DNA of 64,000 nt. It comes from Pyxidicoccus sp. MSG2. Its GTDB lineage: Bacteria; Myxococcota; Myxococcia; Myxococcales; Myxococcaceae. Both the position numbers and the translations under genes were made by a program. Below the pieces are notes generated by a model. That model was not told the origin of the DNA. It ran no database searches and saw only the letters and a program-made list of their open reading frames with translations. The stretch is taken from the NCBI RefSeq assembly GCF_026626705.1, contig NZ_JAPNKC010000001.1, forward strand, positions 1,302,001 to 1,366,000, given 5' to 3'. Shown in pieces: positions 7,602 through 17,800 of the stretch. Position 1 is the first letter of the stretch, and every line of letters begins with the position of its first letter.

Positions 7602-9595
7602 TGAAGAGACTCATGCTCCTGTCGGCCTTCGCCCTGGCCGGCTGCTACACCGAGGACGCCGTGCAGCCCCAGGGCGTCGGCACCTTCGACGTGCAGGTCA
7701 AGGGCCTCTACGTCGCCAACACCACGCCTCGCGCGGCGCTGACGGTGGTGAACGACTGCGCCACCCGCTACGGCTCGCAGGCGCAGGTGCCCGCGGAGGT
7801 CCGTGGCACCGCGGACTGCCGCTACATCATCCCGCGCAGCGCGGTGGACATCGACCTGGACATCACCGCCATCGACGTGAAGGGCCAGCCGCTGGAGTCC
7901 TTCAACGGCCCGGTGTCCTTCCGCGTCGTCCCGGGCAACCTCACCGGCGCGTACACCTACCGCTGGTCGAACCTCACCAACGGCAAGGGCACCGGCACCG
8001 TGCGCGCCTCGCAGTTGTACGGCGAGCTGCACGTGTGGGTGGAGGACGAGCCGCCCGAGGTGGACTACTCCGAGGGCCAGGTGGCCGCGGGAGACCTGCC
8101 GCAGGAGCCGGCGACGCGCAGCTACGCCACGGGCCTGTCCAAGTCGCTCCTGTTCGAGGAGCCCACCCTGTCCACGGTGCAGACGCCGCAGAACGGCGAC
8201 CAGCTCACCGCGTACAACGGCACGTACATGCGCATCGGCCGCGCCCCCGAGTCCGGGGCCGTGCTGCGCCAGAACTGCCCCGAGGTGAATGACCCGAACA
8301 ACGGCCAGCCGGTGACGCTGCTGGTGACGGGCCTGGACCCGGGCGGCTTCTTCGTGACGGACCTGACGGCCTGCCGCGTGAAGGAAGGCACCATCCAGGG
8401 CGCCAACACCCAGACGGCCGAGCCGAGCGGCTACTTCCCGGGCCGCTTCAACTCGATGTACATCTACAACTACTCCTTCCCCGAGGGGCTGGACCCGGGC
8501 GACCTGCTCTGGACGGTCGCCGGCTCGGTGCAGGAGTTCACCGCCACCACGCAGCTCACCTTCCCTTCGTGGACGGTGCGCGAGCACGTCCGCCTGCTGC
8601 CGCAGAGCGAGTGGAACAAGTACCTGAACCTGGCCCCGCCGGTGGAGATCAACGGCCGGCTGTGCGGCTACAGCGCCTCGCTCTACATCACCGACCCGCT
8701 GTGTGGTTACAGCTACGGCAACTACAAGATGGAGGGCCTGGAGTCCTCGCTGGTGAAGGTCCGCCGCGTGCGCTTCCCCGAGGTCATCCACAGCTGCGAC
8801 GCCAACGGCAATGGCACGGTGCCCTTCTTCTGCCCGGACACGCGCGCGGGCACCTGGGGCTCCTGCGGCGGCACGGACAACCCGGCGGATCCGGACCTGC
8901 CGGAGCGCCAGTGCAACATCAACTGCACCCTGGGCATGGGCCCGTTCGCCGGGAAGATCTGCAGCGAGAAGAACACGTACGACACGTTCGGCCAGTTCGT
9001 GGTGGAGATGAACCCCTCCGGCGCGCCCGAGGCGGGCCTGGACGGCTCCGTGCCGGGACGCATCGAGCGCGTCACCGCGCAGGTGGACGGCAATCCGGAC
9101 ACCACCACGTGGGCCAGCACCAAGGAGCTCACCCCGGGCCGCAAGGTCCACATCTGGTGTGACAAGGCCGCGTTCCTGCGCTTCGGCGGCAACAGCCTGC
9201 CCGAGAGCGACGACGTTCCGCTGGCGGCGCGCACCCTGCTCACGACGACGCTGTCGAACGCGCAGTTCATCATGTGGGCCAGCGCGCAGAACGAGGCCAA
9301 CGGCGCCGTGACGTGCCAGGTGGGCACGAACGCGAACACCCGCATCAACCTGGTGACGAAGGACGCGGTTCCGGACCTCGTGGTGAACTGCCGCGAGGAC
9401 GACCCGGACACGAGCCGCGCGCAGCAGTGCCGCTACCTGCACGCGGCCACCTTCGACATCGTCGGTCACCTGCGCCAGGTGAGCGCCGCGCGGCCGCGGT
9501 GGATGGTGCTGCCGCGCGACCAGGACGACCTCTGCTGCTACCCGGGCCCGGACATGGAATGCCCGAAGCCCATCAAGCCTTGCGCCAATCCGTAG
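7601..9595 (+). CDS. Secreted lipoprotein of unknown function
   Basis: The 664-residue protein has a clear lipoprotein signal peptide (lipobox ALAGC, Cys near 17) and no membrane segment after it. It contains scattered cysteines, including a dense run in the second half, and Ig-like segments such as DIDLDITAIDVKGQPLESF near the N-terminus. I do not recognise a catalytic domain. Its start overlaps the stop of the nucleotidase gene in GTGATGA (GTG at 7598 or ATG at 7601), so translation is probably coupled. It is followed after 82 bases by a beta-barrel protein. A partner of the nucleotidase and the barrel at the outer membrane is an inference from this arrangement. Confidence 0.78.
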   Translation: MKRLMLLSAFALAGCYTEDAVQPQGVGTFDVQVKGLYVANTTPRAALTVVNDCATRYGSQAQVPAEVRGTADCRYIIPRSAVDIDLDITAIDVKGQPLESFNGPVSFRVVPGNLTGAYTYRWSNLTNGKGTGTVRASQLYGELHVWVEDEPPEVDYSEGQVAAGDLPQEPATRSYATGLSKSLLFEEPTLSTVQTPQNGDQLTAYNGTYMRIGRAPESGAVLRQNCPEVNDPNNGQPVTLLVTGLDPGGFFVTDLTACRVKEGTIQGANTQTAEPSGYFPGRFNSMYIYNYSFPEGLDPGDLLWTVAGSVQEFTATTQLTFPSWTVREHVRLLPQSEWNKYLNLAPPVEINGRLCGYSASLYITDPLCGYSYGNYKMEGLESSLVKVRRVRFPEVIHSCDANGNGTVPFFCPDTRAGTWGSCGGTDNPADPDLPERQCNINCTLGMGPFAGKICSEKNTYDTFGQFVVEMNPSGAPEAGLDGSVPGRIERVTAQVDGNPDTTTWASTKELTPGRKVHIWCDKAAFLRFGGNSLPESDDVPLAARTLLTTTLSNAQFIMWASAQNEANGAVTCQVGTNANTRINLVTKDAVPDLVVNCREDDPDTSRAQQCRYLHAATFDIVGHLRQVSAARPRWMVLPRDQDDLCCYPGPDMECPKPIKPCANP

Positions 9596-9677
9596 TCGTT
9601 TGACGAAGTTCGCGCCCTGGTGAAAGCCGGGCGCGGGGAGGAGCGGCTCCCCCCGGGCCGCTTCGTGGAGAGGGACA

Positions 9678-11213
9678 TTGAAAACGCTGCAGACGCTGGC
9701 CCTGACCGGGCTGCTATCCCTGAGTGTGCCCGCCTGGGCCGGTGATTTCGTTGACACGCGCCTGTCGTTCGTCTTCGCGGACGACAACGTGCTCGCGGGC
9801 TCGGGTGAAACGACGCCCAACAGCCCGAACGCACGCTTTGGCGCGGGCAACCAGAACACCCAGTTCTACGACAACTTCAACACCCGGTTCTCCGGCTTCG
9901 AGTCGTTGTCGAACGTGGTGCTCTACAAGCGCGCGCCCGCGTTCTTCGAGGGGCTCACCACGGAGGCGGCGCTGACGCTGCTGGTGTTGGAGCGCCCCGC
10001 GGGTGGCGTCGACATCCGCGACAACTCCAGCTACATCCGGCTCAACTACCAGCCGCCGGGTTGGAGCGAGAAGGAGGGCATCTCGCTCGTCGGCTTCCCG
10101 GTGTCCGCGGACCGCTTCCGCCTGGGCTACGCCTACCGCATCTCATGGGGTGGCAGCGGCGTGTTCACCACCCGCTCCGCGGCCAACGGCGTGCCGGGCG
10201 CCAAGCTCCAGATTACGCGCGACAACTGGTACGCGTACGTCGGCGGCAAGACGGCGCTCGTGCAGAACGAGCTCATCCTCGAGGAGGAGACGCTCTACGG
10301 CGCGATGGCCGGCGCGGGCTGGGACATCCTGGAGACGCTGCGCGTCGAGGCCGGCGTGGGCTACTTCCAGAAGGGCCTGGTGCCCGGCCTCGCGACGCTG
10401 GGTGTGGAGGCGCCGGTGAATGCCGCGGGCGTGTCCGGCCAGGTCGTCTACCACGTGGGCGTGCCGGTGGGCACGAGCGTGGACTTCCGGCTCTACAAGA
10501 ACGACCCGGACATCTACCAGCGCTTCTTCGCGCCGGAGGCGTACCCGGGCGGCCTGTCCTACTCCGTGTCGCTCGAGGGCAGCTACCTCTCGCAGACGCT
10601 GGAGAAGCCGGACGAGTTCGGCGCCACGCAGCCCCAGGGCGCCACCGCGCTGGCGCTCCAGGCGCGCGCGAAGCTCGACTTCCTGCGCGTCAGCGTGCTG
10701 GGCCTGTACCGCAGCCTCTCGTACATCCAGTTCGACGTGCCGGGCTTCCCCCCGTTCCAGGACTTCCCCGAGGGCACGAAGCTGAACCCGGAGATCTTCC
10801 TGGCGGTGGGCGCGGACTACCACTTCCCCGCGCTGCACTTCACGCCGGGCTTCATCGTCGGCGTGCAGCAGCCGGCCTCGTTCCGCAGCCCCACCCCGCT
10901 GCTGGGCGGCAACAACCCGCCGGAGAACCTCATCAGCACGCGCACCGTGGTGGTGCGTGACGTGAATCAGCTGAGCATCCTCCCCGAGGTGTGCGGCCAG
11001 TCGAACTCCGTCTGCAAGGCGGAGCCCATCTACTCGGCCAAGGCCACCTTCCGGTGGGACCTCTCCGACTCCGTCGCCGCCGTGGGCGAGGTCTACTACA
11101 CGTACGACAACAACCGGACCACGTTCCGGGACGACATCACCGGCGTGGCCCAGCCCACGTTCGAGGACCCGCACGCGCTGGGCTTCAACACCCTGCTGCA
11201 GGCGCGCTTCTAG
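9678..11213 (+). CDS. Outer-membrane beta-barrel protein
   Basis: The 511-residue protein begins with a cleavable signal peptide ending in VPAWA-G. The mature part is rich in alternating aromatic and hydrophobic strands and ends in LLQARF, with the terminal Phe typical of proteins inserted by the BAM machinery. Start is a TTG at 9678, supported by GAGAGGG seven bases upstream; no in-frame ATG is better placed. It is the last gene of the nucleotidase operon and is followed by a strong hairpin. Function could be a porin or a substrate-specific channel for products of the nucleotidase, but nothing in the sequence shows the substrate. Confidence 0.8.
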   Translation: MKTLQTLALTGLLSLSVPAWAGDFVDTRLSFVFADDNVLAGSGETTPNSPNARFGAGNQNTQFYDNFNTRFSGFESLSNVVLYKRAPAFFEGLTTEAALTLLVLERPAGGVDIRDNSSYIRLNYQPPGWSEKEGISLVGFPVSADRFRLGYAYRISWGGSGVFTTRSAANGVPGAKLQITRDNWYAYVGGKTALVQNELILEEETLYGAMAGAGWDILETLRVEAGVGYFQKGLVPGLATLGVEAPVNAAGVSGQVVYHVGVPVGTSVDFRLYKNDPDIYQRFFAPEAYPGGLSYSVSLEGSYLSQTLEKPDEFGATQPQGATALALQARAKLDFLRVSVLGLYRSLSYIQFDVPGFPPFQDFPEGTKLNPEIFLAVGADYHFPALHFTPGFIVGVQQPASFRSPTPLLGGNNPPENLISTRTVVVRDVNQLSILPEVCGQSNSVCKAEPIYSAKATFRWDLSDSVAAVGEVYYTYDNNRTTFRDDITGVAQPTFEDPHALGFNTLLQARF

Positions 11214-11229
11214 GCCCCAGGCCAGCTCC

Positions 11230-11284
11230 CTGAAACACCGCGGCCCGGTTCCCTCTTACGGGGAGCCGGGCCGTCGTGTTTCAG
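11230..11284 (+). terminator. Terminator of the nucleotidase-lipoprotein-barrel operon
   Basis: A long inverted repeat has outer arms CTGAAACAC and GTGTTTCAG and inner arms GGCCCGGTTCCC and GGGGAGCCGGGCC around a short loop. It begins 17 bases after the barrel stop codon. Confidence 0.8.
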
Positions 11285-11457
11285 GAGGGGCACCTGTCCC
11301 TCGTCCCGTCCGCCGCGGTAGGTCGGAACCCAGGGGGTGAGAAGGTTCCGTCCAGGCAGAGGGGGGCGGACGCGTCCGTCAAGGGAGCGGATTGGCGCGG
11401 GCGAGGAAGGCGCGCCGAGACTCGCGCTCGCCCTGCACTCCTGCACTTGAAACAGCA

Positions 11458-11490
11458 CGGCCCGGCGCCCAGACACAGGGAGCCGGGCCG
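11458..11490 (-). terminator. Terminator of the RHS-immunity operon
   Basis: CGGCCCGG pairs with CCGGGCCG, with CCC/GGG extending the stem. The hairpin lies 13 bases beyond the stop codon at 11503 on the minus strand and is followed there by TGTTTC. Its core and flank (TGAAACA, GGCCCGG, AGCCGGGCCG) resemble those of the hairpin at 11230-11284. The 173 bases between the two hairpins hold no convincing gene. Confidence 0.6.
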
Positions 11491-11502
11491 CGGTCCTCGG
11501 CA

Positions 11503-11865
11503 CTACTCGACTACGAGGTCATCGAAGGTCTTGAAGAAGCTGTTTGCGGCGCCCTCGTACAAGACCACGCTGGAGCAGGAGAGCCGGAACCCATTGGCCC
11601 TGTCCAATATCCAGTAGCGCGGTTCCTGGGGCCCTCCCGCCTCGGTCTCGATGACTTCAATGGCCGACTGGCTCCAGTTGAAGGGCCCTTCCATGTGCGT
11701 GCAGCCCAATGCGAGGGCATAGACGGCCTGCTCCTCCTTCGGGTGGAACACCTTCAGGAGCAAGCGCTTGAATGTGACGTGGTAGAGCCAGATCTGCGCT
11801 TCCGCGCCAGCCTGCTGCCGCAGCCGGCCGTCCCATTCACTTCGTTCTATGGCGGTGAGCTTCAC
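11503..11865 (-). CDS. Putative immunity protein for the RHS toxin tip
   Basis: The 120-residue protein has no signal peptide or membrane segment, so it is probably cytoplasmic, and it matches no family I recognise. Its GTG start at 11865 overlaps the RHS stop codon in GTGA, a four-base overlap that couples translation. A small unrelated gene placed directly after the variable tip of an RHS protein is the standard place for a cognate immunity gene, so that role is inferred from position, not from sequence. The product begins MKLTAIERSEWDGR and ends FKTFDDLVVE. A longer reading frame from 11985 lies inside the toxin tip and is rejected as the start. A hairpin terminator follows. Confidence 0.72.
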   Translation of the reverse strand: MKLTAIERSEWDGRLRQQAGAEAQIWLYHVTFKRLLLKVFHPKEEQAVYALALGCTHMEGPFNWSQSAIEVIETEAGGPQEPRYWILDRANGFRLSCSSVVLYEGAANSFFKTFDDLVVE

Positions 11866-14800
11866 TTGATTCCGAACCCTGGGGTGGCCCAGTAGAGCTC
11901 CGTCTCGCCACGCCAGAAAGAGGCCTTCGGGAGCAGCCCGTTGTCGATGATGTAAATGAGCTCCCTCGAGGTCACGGACCTGCACTGCGCTCCATAGAAA
12001 CCTGGAACGCTGAACCTCGTGACCTCGAAGCGAATGGCCGCGGCATTCTGGGCCGCCTCCTGGAAGGACCTCATGAAGGCCATCTCATCCATCGAGGCCT
12101 TGGCCCACGACACCCGGGTCAGTCCAGCTCGCTGCCATGCACCGTCCTTGTACGTGGTTGCGCCACTGAACCAGTGAGCGGCCAGGTCGTCTTCCACGCC
12201 CAATCCGATGACCGTTCCACCTGGCTTGAGGGGACCGCCGATGGACTGATTATGGACCCAGGCTGTCGCCTGCCCCACGAAGTACGTATGGGCCCGCTCG
12301 ACCTCGAAGTTGTAGACCGTCTCGAAGCCAGCCCCCTGCTGGAGCGAGCGGACATGAAGCGCCCGGAAGGTCGCTGTTTCCAGCGCATCTCCAGGTTCGA
12401 GGTGCTGCGCCTGCGTCCAGCCCCGGCTCTTCACCCAGAACGGGTGCTCGGGCGTGACACGCAGCACTTCCTGCGTTCCGTCCGACGACGCCAGCTCGAG
12501 CTGCAACACCACCCGCCTGGGTTTGATGAAGGTACGTGAGACCTGATGCCACCCTGGCTCCCGGGTTTCTTCGTCCCATGCCCAGACCCAGTCGCCGACC
12601 GAGACCTGCTCGATGGGTTTCACACCGAGCCCCACCAGAACCGGAGTTCCCGCGACAAAGCACCCGCCGGAGGCAAGGCGCAATGCGGAAGCTCCTTCCG
12701 CGACTCCGAGCTTGAGTGCAGCGGCGCCATCGACGATGGCAGCCCTGACCCCCCAGCCTGCCGCCTTGAGCGTACCGCGTGTGGCCAGGTCGAACGCCAC
12801 GAACTCCAGGCCTGCCACCAGCAGCTCCCCCGACATCTTCCGGAGCTCCTCCACCCGCGCCGACCACAGATCGTAGTCCGTGCCGAAATAGGTCGTCAGA
12901 GGGCGCCTCGGCTGCCGGCCCTCGCCGAACCTGCGCGTGTTCCCCTTCATCTGGATGATATCCGAGATGTGGCGATCCATCTTGGTCGCCTTGCCGTTCT
13001 GGTCCGCGGAGAGGATGAGCGACGTCCCATACAGCGCCACGGGAGAGGCGTCGACCGGCGGATCGCCGATGATTTCCATGACCTCCTCGAAAAAGCCCGG
13101 CTCACTCGGCGCGTCCGAGCCTTCCGTCTGGAAGCCCGTGGGGTCCGTCCACCTGAGGGGGTTGTTCAGGGCGTACGCGTAGCGGTTGTAGGACTGTCCG
13201 TCCTCGGGCATCTGCACGAACGGATCTGGCGTGAGGAAGCGCGCCGTCTCGGGGTCGTAGACACGCCCGCGCATGTTCACCAGGCCGAACTCGTCATCGG
13301 GTTCGTGGCCCGTGAAGCCCTTCTTGACCTGCGGCGAGGACACGGCAGCCGCCACGGGAAGCGCATACGGCAGCCTTCGCGCGCCGAAGGGCTCGAACTT
13401 CATCCGCTCCTGCCCCACGACGCCACCGAGCAGGTCGGTCACCGTCTCGGTGGAGCCCTGGTGGTCCACCAGCAGGTACAGCGGCTGCTCGGAGGTGATG
13501 CTCCCCGCGCTCTCCGCCCAGACGACCTGCGCCACCACGCGCTCGGCCCCGGAGATGTAGAAGACGTGCTGCGTCTGTCCGCCGGCCTGACGCTGTTCGT
13601 AGACGCCCCCCACGTAGATGGTCGTTCCGCCGAGGCTGCTGCTCTTGCGGAAGCGTGCCTGACGGGCGTCGTAGGTGAAGTTCACCTCGCGGCCCGCTCC
13701 GGCGATGCGCAGGGGCAGGTCGAACGCGGTGTAGCTCACCGCGCGCCCGGGACCGGACACCTGGTTGCCGCTCCCGTCGTAGCCGTAGCTGCCCGCCTGG
13801 GTCTGCTTCACCGCATGCGGTCCGCCGGGCGCGCCGGTATACACACTGTTCGTGGGCGAGCCGCTGCCCTCCAGCACCCGGCGCGCCAGCAGGTTGCCGA
13901 TGTCGTCGTAGTCGTACTCCAGCACGGACCTGCGGCAGTTCTGGAACACCGTCCACTTCTTGAGTCGATCGAGTGGGTCGTACTCGAAGTCCTCCGTCGT
14001 CCGCGCCAGCACGTCGTTGCGGCTGAGGAGGTTGCCCTCCACGTCCCACTCGTAGGCCAGCTTCTGGAGTGACACGCCACTCCGACTGGAGTCGATGAAG
14101 CGGAGCCGGCCGCGCGAGTCATGGCGGTACTGCGTCTGGACACCGTTGCCCAGCAACTCCGAGGTCAGCTGGCCAAAGGCATTGCGCTCCTGCGCCGTCC
14201 AGAAGACGTGCTGCGTGACGTCGTCCCGCACCTCGCGCAGGTAGCCGTGGTCCGTATAGGCACGGCGCACCTTCATGCGCCGGCCCAGGGCCTCCGGATA
14301 GCTCATCGTCTCGAGCCGGCCGGCCCAGTCGTACGTCTGGCTGATGGTGTAGGACGTGTTCCCTTGACGCCAGGTGCTGTCGGAGAGCTGCGCCTTGTCG
14401 TTGTAGAGGAACTCCGTCGTGACGCCCTGCGGGCTGGTGGTCTGCCACAACGCTCCCCTCAGGTCGGTGTCCCAGACGAGCGTGGTGACACCGTCGGGGC
14501 CGGTCAGCTTCTCCTGCCGCCCCAGCGCGTCGTATTCGTACGTCGTGACGCGGTTGCCGCCGTCCGTCTCCTGCTTGAGCTCACCGAAGGCGTTGTAGAC
14601 GGACGTCGTCACACCCGAGTCCGGATCCGACACCCGCGTCCTGCGCCCCAGCCGGTCGTGCTCGATGTCGACCACGTTGCCCTTCGAGTCCGTCACCCGC
14701 CGCAACAGGCCGAAGGGGCCATACGCGTAGGTCGTCCGAAGCTCCCGGCCTCCCGTGGTGTACTGGCTGCGGGCCACCACCTGGCTGAGCCCATCCACGT

Positions 14801-17800
14801 TCGTGCTGGTCTTGTTCGAGCGCTCGTCGAACTTCGTCGTGGTCAGCTTGTCGTAGCCGTACGAGGTGACGGTCCCCTCGGGCGTCGTGACCGTCAATAC
14901 CCGGCCAAGCTTGTCGTACGTCATCGACGTGGACCGCGGAGGAGCATTGCCGGACGTCGGGCGCGACGCCGCCGTCTTCCGACCCAGGTTGTCATAGGTG
15001 GACGTCACGGAGACGATGCTCCCGTCAAAGCCGCGCAACTCCGAGCGCCGCTCGCGGCCGTAGTTGTCCAGGGTGACGGCCTCCTCCTGGCCGCCCACCT
15101 TCCGGGTGGTGACCTTCGCCTGACCCAGCGAGTCCGCGCCATACTCGAGGGTGGTGTCCTCGCCAGTCGGAGTGACGGTTGCGCGCTGGCGCGCCAGCCC
15201 GTCGTAACGGAACCGCGTCACCAGACCATTCGCGTCCTCCGCTACCGCCACCGTGCCAAACCCCGGGTGGTACGCGAAGCGGTTCCGATGCGCCCCTGCG
15301 TTCAGGGACTTCACCGGGAACTGGTGCTCGGTGTCGTCATACCAGGTGAACTCCGAGCGCACCGGTCCCTCCCCGGTGCGGTCCACTCGCTCGACCAGGC
15401 CATAGGAATTGCGTGTGAGCACCGTGGTCAGCTCGAAGTGGATTCCCGAGCCCGGCTCCACCACGGTCGTCCCCAGCAGGCCCGTCACGGGGTCGTACTC
15501 ATGGGTCTGCACGCGTCTGGCAGTCAGCCCATCGAACGTCGTGCTCGAGTCCTCCAGCCGGAGCGGCAGGCCGATGAGCCAGGTGGCCTCCCGGTTGTCG
15601 AACTGAGGCACCTCCGTCCGGTTGCTCCAGACCCGCCCCGTCGTGGCCCCGTTCACGACCTCCAGGGACGCCTGCTCGCTGTTGTAGGTATTGCCGTACG
15701 TGTCCTGGAACTGTACGCGGTAGCCACTCCGCGTCAGCGTCAACGTGGCGCCCGTGCCTTCGTAGAAGGACTCCGTGACTGTCACAGCGTACAGGAAGGG
15801 GCGGCCCGTCGCGCTCGCGGTGTCGACGTAGTCGTAGTCCTTGACGTGACGGTGCGTCACACCGGAGGCCAGCGTCACCTCCGTCATCTCCTGGACCGGC
15901 GCCGAGGCGCGCAGGTAGAGCGTCCCGTTGCGCGCCTGGTTGTTGTAGGTGGTGACGACCGTGGCGCCCGTCTGCGTATCGTGGACGGTGCGCTTGCCGA
16001 AGCCGAGCCAGCCCCGGCCCTTCAGGTCCACGCGGCCCGCCTCGTACGAGTAGAAGGAGGTGTTGAAGTGGCTCGTGCCCGTGCCGTCGTCCACGCCGGA
16101 CTCGACGACGACCCACTGCCCGCTCGCTACGCACTGCTGCGGGTAGCTGCACGTGCCCTGCGTGTAGATGCGGGGCTGCCCCGAGGCGGCGGGCGCCTCC
16201 TGGAGGTGCTGGTAGCGCACCGTCACGGCCTTGCCGTGCTTCCCGGCGAGGACGCCCGTGAGCACGTCTGGCTCGCGTCCCTTGCGCAGATACAGCCGCA
16301 GGACGCCGTGGTTCTCACGCTGGCTCACGGGAACCGAGGGGTCTTTCTCCACCTGGACGATGTCCGAGAGGCCATCGCCGTTGAAGTCGAATACCTGGGA
16401 GAAACGCTGCCCGTAGCCGTAGGGCTTGTCCGAGGAGGTCCCCCCCGTCCGCTGCCCCACCGGCACGGTCAGCTCGCGCGGCTCGAAATGGTCGTCGCGC
16501 GCCAGCAGCACCCACATCTTTTCCCGCAGCACGCCACGCCCGTTGCTGAGCCCCGAGTCCGTCAACAGCAGGTCCTGCCTGCCGTCGTGGTCGAAGTCCA
16601 GCACGCGCACGCCGGGGTCGAGGCCGCGGCTGGTGTCGCGGATCCACGAAGGACTCACCTCGTGGAGCGGGTCGAGGTTCTGGAACACGGGCGGCAGGAA
16701 GCCGTTGCCCGTGTTGATGGCAATCGAAAGGTCCCCGTAGCTCTTCCCCGCGTCCGTGTCCCGGTCCCGCCGCACGCTGACGGCGTCGGCCAGGCCATCC
16801 GCGTTGATGTCCAAGAACCACGTGCGAGCGTAGTGCTTGCGGGAGACGGAGGAGCCAATCGGCACCGCCGACAATGTCGTGGTCCAGTGGCGCTCCGCGC
16901 TCCCCGGCCCAACCCCCACCGCGATGTGCTGCGCGGAGGCATGGTCGATGGCCCCGGGCCCCGCACCCCGCACGAGGATTTCGGTGCTGCCATCGCCGTC
17001 CACGTCCACGGCGTAGCCCGAGTGGTCGATGGAGGACTGTAGCGGCAGTCCGACGTACTGGCCCAGGGTGAGCCCCCCCTGGTTCATCCGATAGCCCCAG
17101 TCGAACGTCGAGTCTTGCCGGATGGAGCGGAACAGCTCGGGCAGCCCGTCACCGTTCAGGTCGGAGATGTGCATCACCGGGAAACGGCCTGCCTCCCGAG
17201 ACGACGCCGACGTGTCCCACCAGAAAACCTGGGGTTCGTGGTCCTGGATGTTGGCCGATACGAAAGACGTCCCGTTGAAGCGGTAGAGCTGGAAGTAGCC
17301 GGACTGCCCCGTCAGGGTGTCAGGCTCGATGAGCGCGACCACCTCGGAGGTGCCGTCACCGTCCATGTCGACGATGCGCAGGTCGTCGTCGCTGTTGCCG
17401 GTCTTGGACTTGGGGAGCCCCGCGAGGGTCGCCGGTCCGAACAGGCCGGGCGAGCCGGTGGCCAGGCGGAAGTACCAGATGCCCGGGCCCGCCTTGGGCT
17501 GCGCCGGCTCATTGGAGGGATAGACAATCCTCGCCTCGTCGTTCTTCCGATACAGCAGGTCATCCCGACCATCGCCGTTGATGTCCAGCGTGTGCAGGGT
17601 CCAGAAGTCCTGGATGCCGGGAATGGGTTCGCCATTCCAGCTGGCATCCGGCGGCCCCCACGACTGGACGTCGCGGATGGGCACGGGGTTCGAACCGCTG
17701 AGCTCCACGGCCGCCATGGACGTGAAGTCACTGGCCTGGACGACGGGGTCGCTGCAGTCATTGTCCGGGTTCGCGCTGCAGTCGAAGCCGGAGTCGTAGC

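Noticed and set aside
7445..9859. An 804-codon open frame on the minus strand opposite the lipoprotein gene
   Set aside because: The plus-strand gene has a lipobox, operon coupling and normal composition; the minus frame has none of these.
11285..11457. Possible remnant toxin tip or orphan immunity gene downstream of the RHS locus
   Set aside because: No frame in this stretch shows a start with a ribosome binding site or a protein-like composition; it lies between two terminators.
11866..11985. Longer version of the immunity gene starting at 11985
   Set aside because: It would add 40 residues of shadow frame inside the toxin tip; the GTG at 11865 overlapping the RHS stop is the natural start.
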